Source: Hemerocallis citrina
Lineage: Eukaryota > Streptophyta > Magnoliopsida > Asparagales > Asphodelaceae
NCBI GenBank assembly: GCA_017893485.1
Contig: CM030366.1
Coordinates: 101,382,953-101,446,952, forward strand
Direction of reading: 5' to 3'
Length of the DNA stretch: 64,000 bases
Shown here: one piece after another, positions 58,406 to 64,000 of the stretch
Layout: every line of letters starts with the position of its first letter
How positions within the stretch are numbered: position 1 is the stretch's first letter
Notes under the pieces: model-generated
What the model saw: the letters and a program-made list of their open reading frames with translations, nothing else
Database searches by the model: none
Told to the model about the DNA's origin: nothing
Made by a program: the position numbers and the translations under genes

Positions 58406-59460
58406 CCTGTATTACATCTTCCGAGTTACCCGCGTCTTCCTCGGTTAATGCAAATACTCGCCCTTGCCTCTGGAATTTACTTCCACCTGAACCATCCTTC
58501 TTCAACTGTGGACAATGAGACTTAGAATGTCCTGTCTGACCACACTGGAAACAAGTCTGCTTCGCCAACTTAGGACACGCTGACCTAATGACCTGCCTCC
58601 TTGCAGTAATAACAAGTCACTTCCTGAGTTGCAAGTGCCTTCTGCACTGGATCACCGAACTTGACTTGCTTCGCCGGGAATCCCTTCCCATTCTGACCTG
58701 ATGCTGGCCTCTTGTTCTTGTTCCAGGTCTCTTGCTTCTTCTGGAACTGGTCCATGTCTTCCTATGTCATAGCTGCTCTCCTGATCAGCTTGTCGAACCT
58801 CCTTATGCCCAACGGAATCATTCTCGACCTCAAGTTTGGCCTCAAGCCCTGCTCAAACTTCTTGGCCTTCTTCGCCTCTTTAACTATCAACTCTGGTGCA
58901 TACCTCGACAGCTGAGCGAACTTGGTTTCATACTCTCGCACGGTCATGCTGCCCTGCTGAAGATTCAAGAATTCTGTCGCCTTCTTCTACTGAATATCTA
59001 GGGTAAAGAAGCGATCCCTGAATTCCTCCAAAAAAGCCTCCCAAGTCATCTGCTGGTCCCCCAACGTCCTCTTCACCGTTTGCCACCAAATACCAGCGTC
59101 CTTTTCCAATTGCATAGTGGCCATCTTCACCTTATTGGCTGCCAGAGTTTCTGAGACCTCGAAGATTGTCTCCATCCACCTAATCCAATTATCGGCTTCG
59201 TTTGGATCAGATTGTCCCTCAAAAACTAGTGGCCTCATCCTCTTGAAGAACTTGATCTGCTTGATGGGATCGGCGTTAACCAATCCTGGTCCAGCTCCAT
59301 GATTCTGATGCTGGTTCTGATTCTGAGCCAAATTAGATGCCATCAGTGCCTCCAAAGTCTGATACACCCTGGCAAATTCGGCCTCGAGATCAATTCCAGT
59401 TCCTCGAGAACTTCCAGATCCATCACCATTGTTGCCAATCTTGGATCTGGGTGCAACCAT
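58406..59460 (-). pseudogene. gag: A2 gag
   Basis: Starts ATG 59460 (MVAPRSKIGNN), 8 nt after the leader-intron acceptor. The capsid core is intact to about 58990, where a TAG replaces a residue after LDIQ. It continues 58968-58762 (REYETKFAQLSRYAPEL, GLRPNLRSRMIPLGIRRFDKL), has another stop, then zinc knuckles near 58620-58540 with a 2-bp deletion relative to A1 in the first. It ends at the donor (58406). Confidence 0.92.
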
Positions 59461-59468
59461 ACTGAATA

Positions 59469-62011
59469 CTGCAAAACGAGGGAAAAGTTAGAGCACCACA
59501 ACACAACTCACATTCACATCTATATCCTTTGGCTAAACCTCAACTGTACCCCAAAGGTAAAACATCATGTTTCAGTTCTATTTGATACTCACCCTCTAAT
59601 CTCCACACCTAGGTACTCACACTCTAGCATCCACACCTAGGTTATTTTTATGCCATATTTATTATTACTATTGAAGCATGCTCTGATACCAACCTCTGTA
59701 GCGCCCCGAATTTCTAATATAATATCTTAGAAAATATGTAGCACAATTCCCAGCATCAACTTCAATGTAATATTAAACACAATTTAATACCAATAAAATT
59801 TTCAACTTTCATTACAATAATCAATTACATAGCACAGCGGAATACAATACATCTTAAATCACAATTCTCTTTTCTTTACAACACTTTCTTTTCATTTTAC
59901 ATGTCTCTAAATCAACTGAACTCAATCATCCAAATCCCAAGCTCTAATCAACAACAACATGTAAACATGAGGCTAGAAATGATCCCTAACCCCAAAACTA
60001 AAGGGGTCAGCCATAAAGGTGTGAGTGACATAAAAACAAACAATATAAATAAACATTAAGCATGGATTCATAAACAACATGTAATAAACAAGAATACATA
60101 AATATGACATAGCAAGAAAACATGTAAACATCAAGTGAAACTAACTAAGTGTCAAGTGTGGGAAACAGGAAAACACATGTGTAAAGCCAAGTCAAGAAAA
60201 CACAAGTCTATATGCTGACTCTCTAATGCGTACTTGTCGGAGTCTATGCATCCCACTCTACATAGGTCCGGTGCAAGCCCTTAACGTCTCCACATTATAG
60301 GGTTTAATCCCTGACATGAAACTAATCCTACTACGATGAATACTTCGAGATAAAGATAAACTGTGAGTATTAGCCCATGCCCCGATAATTCCGGAGGTCA
60401 ATCTCTATCCACAGATAATTCCGGAGACTATTTCACTCACACTGGGAATCTTCGAGAATACCCCACACCGCAAGCAATGGCACCTCATCACACGAATACC
60501 ACATGTGCGTCACCTCGACTCCGATAATTCTGGAGATCAATCCCACACCACAGGTAATTTCGGAGACTATTTCACTCATACCTGGATAAGTTCGGGGATT
60601 ATCTCACACCGCAAGCCATACTGAGGTCCATAACTCATGTTCCCGTTCATCATATCATCACTAGTGCCTGTCCTTATCATTTAGGTTATTTAATTACTTA
60701 ACAAATCTCCTAGATTTGGTGCACCCTACCGGACTTAATTCAACAACTGATCAACTAAATGCCTCAACAGGCCCAAACATAAATACTCAACTGCCAGTAT
60801 ACTAGGGTCACACACACCCACTAGAGACTCACACTCAAATATCCAAACCGAACTTCCAACATAAATTGTTCAACTTAACATCTTGAAAACATATGTTCAA
60901 TAGGAGGTAGAGTATAATAATAATAAGTTATAGATCAAAACATCTAGAGAATAAATCATTGGAAAGAACATTCATAGATATAAGGATACATCAGTATCAG
61001 TCGACAATAGAAAGCATAAGTCAACTGCCCAGAAAGAAAATTCCATGGTTTTAAGAAAATAAGCTAAGTGTTATAAGTCGACTTATAAAAGTCATAGGTC
61101 GACTTACCAGAGAGAAATTCCTGTAATCTTTAAGAAAATATTCTAAGTATTATAAGTCGACTTATAAAAGTCATAGGTCGACTTACCAGAGAGAAATTTC
61201 AATACAACTAAATAACATAACAGCCGGGTCGTATCAGTCGACTGAAAGATCAAGTCAGTCGACTGTCGGCCTACAGACTGTATAGTTTTGGTTGTGCACA
61301 ATTCAACCGATACGTAGTTTTACTTCATGAAAATGATTTCTACGAAAAACATATTTCTTATATGATCAAATATAACTGGTAGGACATATAATAGTCCACA
61401 AAACTAAATCAAACTACTTGAATTTATAAAAATAGAGATTTGTTGATTTCCTTCAATCAAACATGAAATTGTGCATATAATAAAAATTGAGTATTCCTTA
61501 AAATTTTATCGATCACTGAAATAGTTCGTATTCAAATCCCAAAACATGTAATTACCAAACTCAAAGAAAATCCCCAAATTGGATATATTTCCTCAATTCA
61601 ATTAATTCCTCAAATTTCAATTCTCAAGACACGATCTCTTGATTCATAACTCTTCCATTCAATTTTCTCAAAAATTTGAATTTCTATCACAACTCATAAC
61701 CATAATCAAACTTGTAGTCACATACCACTAGGGTTTCACCAGATCCAATTTTTCATCTAATCCATAATATGCATAATCTTGTTCAACCCTAAACTTGCTT
61801 TCTAGCAATACAATTTAATATCCCAGATCCAATAAACATTCATAGATCAAACAACCAATCCATTACATTACTCACATACACAACATAAAAGAAAAACAAA
61901 CATGTCAAAAAAAAGGACAAACAATCACTCACATAGATCAAAACAACAAAACAAATTTACATCACTCACATACAACATACGCATAATAAAAGAAAACAAC
62001 ATGTCACTCAC
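59469..62011 (-). other. Candidate leader intron of A2 (2543 nt)
   Basis: Donor TTTCAAG/GTGAGTGA (62011) and acceptor CTCGTTTTGCAG (59469), both identical to A1. It includes the primer-binding site (59680-59691), core motif and arrays. Confidence 0.6.
59680..59691 (-). other. A2 primer-binding site
   Basis: The minus strand tggtatcagagc is a perfect tRNA-Met initiator complement, 5 nt inside the 5' LTR (59697). Confidence 0.93.
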
Positions 62012-62620
62012 CTTGAAATGAAGAAATCCAACAAGAAAGTCTTCCCTTTTTTTTTGCGAAATCCAAGATCCTTCTCTCAATCCTCCAAAAATAATAAATC
62101 TTTGTGTTGTGCAGCGAATGACGGCTGCGTTCTCTTCTTTTAAATACCCGGAAATAGGATCTTAGGGTTTTAGACATATTTGCGAAATAACCCCTCGAAA
62201 ACATATCTTTACATAAATAGATTCCTATACTTGGAACTTGATAAAATTAATTAAATTTCGATTTAAAAGAAAAATAACCCTTACTTTCTAGCCGGCACTG
62301 ATTAAAAGCCCAGAAAAATAGTTTTGCACTTTCAACCCTCAAAATGACAAATTTGCAAAAAGGTCCTTCTTTTTCTCACTATTTGCAAATAGATCCAATT
62401 AATTTCAGAAAAATCTGGAAAAATTATAAATAAATCTAAAATAATAAATAATGATTTTTCATAAAATAATTTTGGCTTTTGAACTTTTCAAGAAAATATT
62501 TGCACGTGTTTCGCAAGTGTAAAAAGATAAATTTCCAGAAAATATTTATTAAATCCCCAAAAATCATTTTAATCATTTATAAACCTTTAAAAATAATATT
62601 TAAAAATACGGAGTACTACA
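59697..62620 (-). repeat. A2 5' LTR
   Basis: 2924 bp. Hairpin array 60385-60610, core motif 60243-60310, GTCGAC array 61000-61265, TATA-type site near 62138-62146, one intact and one decayed G-box near 62500-62518. Confidence 0.96.
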
Positions 62621-62625
62621 TAAAT

Positions 62626-62792
62626 GATTCCACGAGTTTGATTGCTTCGGGTACTGGATTCGCAGGCACCCTTCCCTGATTCTGATTCATGGCAACGACA
62701 TTGAGCTTCTGATAGACCCTCGCTAGCTCTGTTTCCAAGTCCAGACCTTCACGAGCTCGTCTTCCAGCTATATTCTGATACAGAAGATCCAT
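62626..62792 (-). pseudogene. gag: B gag, N-terminal part
   Basis: ATG at 62792 (MDLLYQNIAGRRARE), then GLDLETELARVYQKLN, comparable to A gag GIDLEAKFARVYQTLE. It is cut by A2 after VES; reading resumes in phase at 51860. Removing A2 and one duplication restores a continuous frame at this junction. Confidence 0.8.
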
Positions 62793-62916
62793 TAAATTCG
62801 AAGTATAAAATACGAATTTTTAAATCAACTTTTCATTTCATTGAATTTCAAATTTTATACATTCAAATTTAAAACATTTCTGACATCACAATGAAAGCAG
62901 TAAATGATACAACGGT

Positions 62917-63324
62917 CTAACTCCTACGGTTCCTCTTGGCTTCACGAAACTCTCCCTGTAGTTCTTCAACTTCCTCCTTCAGTACATCGGTCATGTTTTT
63001 GCTCTTCTCAAGTTCCCAAATACGATGACTGAGAACTGCAAAATTGTCCTTGCGCTTCGCCAACTGAGCCTCTAGTAGTCCGACTCTCTCCCATAGAGTC
63101 TCTACCTGCCTCTGAAGAGACACAATGAGATTACCCGAAACTGGTTCTTCTTCGTCAGAAGAACCGTCAGATGAATCCGGATGTGGGGTGATTTCTCGGG
63201 ACTCAGGCCATTCCTCTTCCACTTCTTCGGGATCTTCCTCATCTGAATCAGCTTGCCCGGGATAGTAATCTTCCTCAATAATATGCCAATGGTCATCTCC
63301 AGCTGGGTCGAAGTGGTCCGCCAT
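62917..63324 (-). CDS. B ORF1, small acidic/coiled-coil protein upstream of gag
   Basis: An intact 135-codon frame. The ATG (63324-63322) directly follows the acceptor-like TTCCTCTCTATCTTTAAG. Residues 1-60 are strongly acidic (runs such as DSDEEDPEEVEEEW and SDGSSDEEEP). Residues 65-130 form a heptad-patterned, probably coiled-coil region (LQRQVETLWERVGLLEAQLAKRK; LKEEVEELQGEFREAKR). It ends about 125 nt before the gag ATG. No family is recognised. Among the retroelement coding regions here it is notably free of lesions. F has a counterpart in position. Confidence 0.6.
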   Translation of the reverse strand: MADHFDPAGDDHWHIIEEDYYPGQADSDEEDPEEVEEEWPESREITPHPDSSDGSSDEEEPVSGNLIVSLQRQVETLWERVGLLEAQLAKRKDNFAVLSHRIWELEKSKNMTDVLKEEVEELQGEFREAKRNRRS

Positions 63325-63466
63325 CTTAAAGATAGAGAGGAAGAAGCATAAATTATAGAGCAACACAAATGTAAGTGACTTACATTTAAATCTCTAGACT
63401 CAACACACACTCTGATGTCCACTTCTAGGGTGTCGTTCCTTATAAACTTGTACTACTTAGAAGCGT

Positions 63467-63478
63467 GCTCTGATACCA
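63467..63478 (-). other. B primer-binding site
   Basis: The minus strand tggtatcagagc is a perfect tRNA-Met match, 3 nt inside the 5' LTR start (63482). Confidence 0.93.
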
Positions 63479-63481
63479 CTC

Positions 63482-64000
63482 TGTAACACCCTAAATTCTA
63501 AAATACAACTGAATTCGAGTTCCACGGGATCTTTACACTTCTTTCGTACAATTTTACAAGGAAATAAAAAAACTTTTCTTTCATCAGAATTACATTACAC
63601 TTGTACATTATCATAGCATAAGTAATATTATAATAAATTACATGAAACAATATTTAAATCAATCTTGCACAGCAAGTATACTTCAATTGTCAAGCATCTT
63701 TACCCTACATATAAAACTGTGGGCGCGTCAGTTCATACAACTGACGAAATATTATACACGGCCATCCTCTCTATGCCAGAAACAGTATAACGATTCTCAT
63801 TTCTTAACAAACACAAACTTGTCACAAACAAAGCTAAAGGGACTATCCTATTGATGTCGTGTTGTGAATGCGCACTTAGTCCTTAATACAATTATTTATA
63901 TTATATGACACTAATGCGCACTTGTTCAGAGTCTATGCAGCCCATACTACTTAAGTCCGAGGGCAAGTCCTTAATCGTTCTTCATCTTTTAGGGTTCAAT
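63482..64000 (-). repeat. B 5' LTR (partial, window edge)
   Basis: Matches 44135-44653 closely. It includes the hairpin (63726-63746) and most of the core motif (63931-64000). TATA box, G-boxes and donor of this copy lie outside the window. Confidence 0.93.

Larger units (their letters stand above)
51866..62620 (-). mobile_element. Ty3/gypsy chromovirus A2, 10.76 kb
   Basis: Complete family A element in minus orientation, inserted in the gag of B, with duplication taaat (51861-51865 and 62621-62625). LTRs 51866-54791 (2926 bp) and 59697-62620 (2924 bp) differ at only scattered bases, visibly fewer than in A1, so this is the youngest full element here. The coding region is better preserved than A1 but still broken at several places. 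Confidence 0.97.
44135..64000 (-). mobile_element. Ty3/gypsy chromovirus B with nested A2 (runs off window)
   Basis: Minus-oriented Tekay-type element. The 3' LTR is 44135-47553, the internal region 47554-63481 (interrupted by A2 at 51866-62620), and the 5' LTR starts at 63482 and leaves the window. The LTR plus strand begins TGTAACACCC. Content in transcript order: primer-binding site, ORF1, gag, candidate intron, pol. The right duplication cannot be checked. It interrupts the gag of E. Confidence 0.93.

Overview
This window is repeat-dense, AT-rich nuclear DNA from a flowering plant, probably a eudicot. I see no intact host gene, tRNA, rRNA or CRISPR array. Almost every base belongs to transposable elements inserted into one another, plus a decayed endogenous pararetrovirus (family Caulimoviridae). 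The evidence is Ty3/gypsy chromoviruses of the Tekay/Del type (aspartic protease, RT, RNase H, integrase and a chromodomain tail ending ...PELF, with LTRs of about 3 kb), an Athila/Tat-like gag, and an Ac-like hAT transposon. Element labels (A1, A2, A3, B, C, D, E, F) are mine.

Layout. 1-1434: unassigned DNA with a diverged tandem duplication. About 1640-4939 and 16013-16548: pararetroviral remnant in the order ORF1-like, coat protein with zinc knuckle, movement protein, an extra aspartic-protease-like domain, then the canonical protease; it stops just before RT. It is split inside the protease active-site region by A1 (4945-16007, + strand, target-site duplication caagc). 16973-44134: a degraded Athila-like element E in minus orientation. 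Inside E lie a hAT transposon (18103-21556, duplication aatttagt), chromovirus F (21821-36608, minus, duplication ccttt; it contains solo LTR A3 at 27779-30834, duplication gacgc), and a probable solo LTR C (39055-43945, duplication cattc, itself interrupted by truncated chromovirus D). 44135 to the window end: chromovirus B (minus), inserted in the E gag gene and itself interrupted by A2 (51866-62620, minus, duplication taaat).

How the parts work together. The most interesting observation is a shared, apparently undescribed, expression architecture in these chromoviruses. The TATA box sits far upstream in a 3-kb LTR. About 100-270 nt downstream lies a splice-donor candidate (GTGAGT or GTRGGT). 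The matching strong acceptor lies 0-8 nt before the first coding ATG. The predicted 2.5-2.7 kb intron would remove the tRNA primer-binding site, a hairpin with a compensatory base change between families, a core sequence shared by otherwise unalignable LTRs, and (in A) two repeat arrays. Spliced RNA could then serve only as mRNA and unspliced RNA as genome. A second small intron candidate (93-97 nt, in-frame stops, phase 1) separates gag from protease in families A and B. It is absent from the homologous, otherwise continuous junction of F, which argues for a regulated Gag/Gag-Pol switch. Families B and F also carry a small extra ORF between primer-binding site and gag.

All coding regions carry stops or frameshifts, so no copy here looks autonomous. 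Boundaries backed by target-site duplications are firm. Intron, RNA-structure and regulatory claims come from reading the sequence and are untested.
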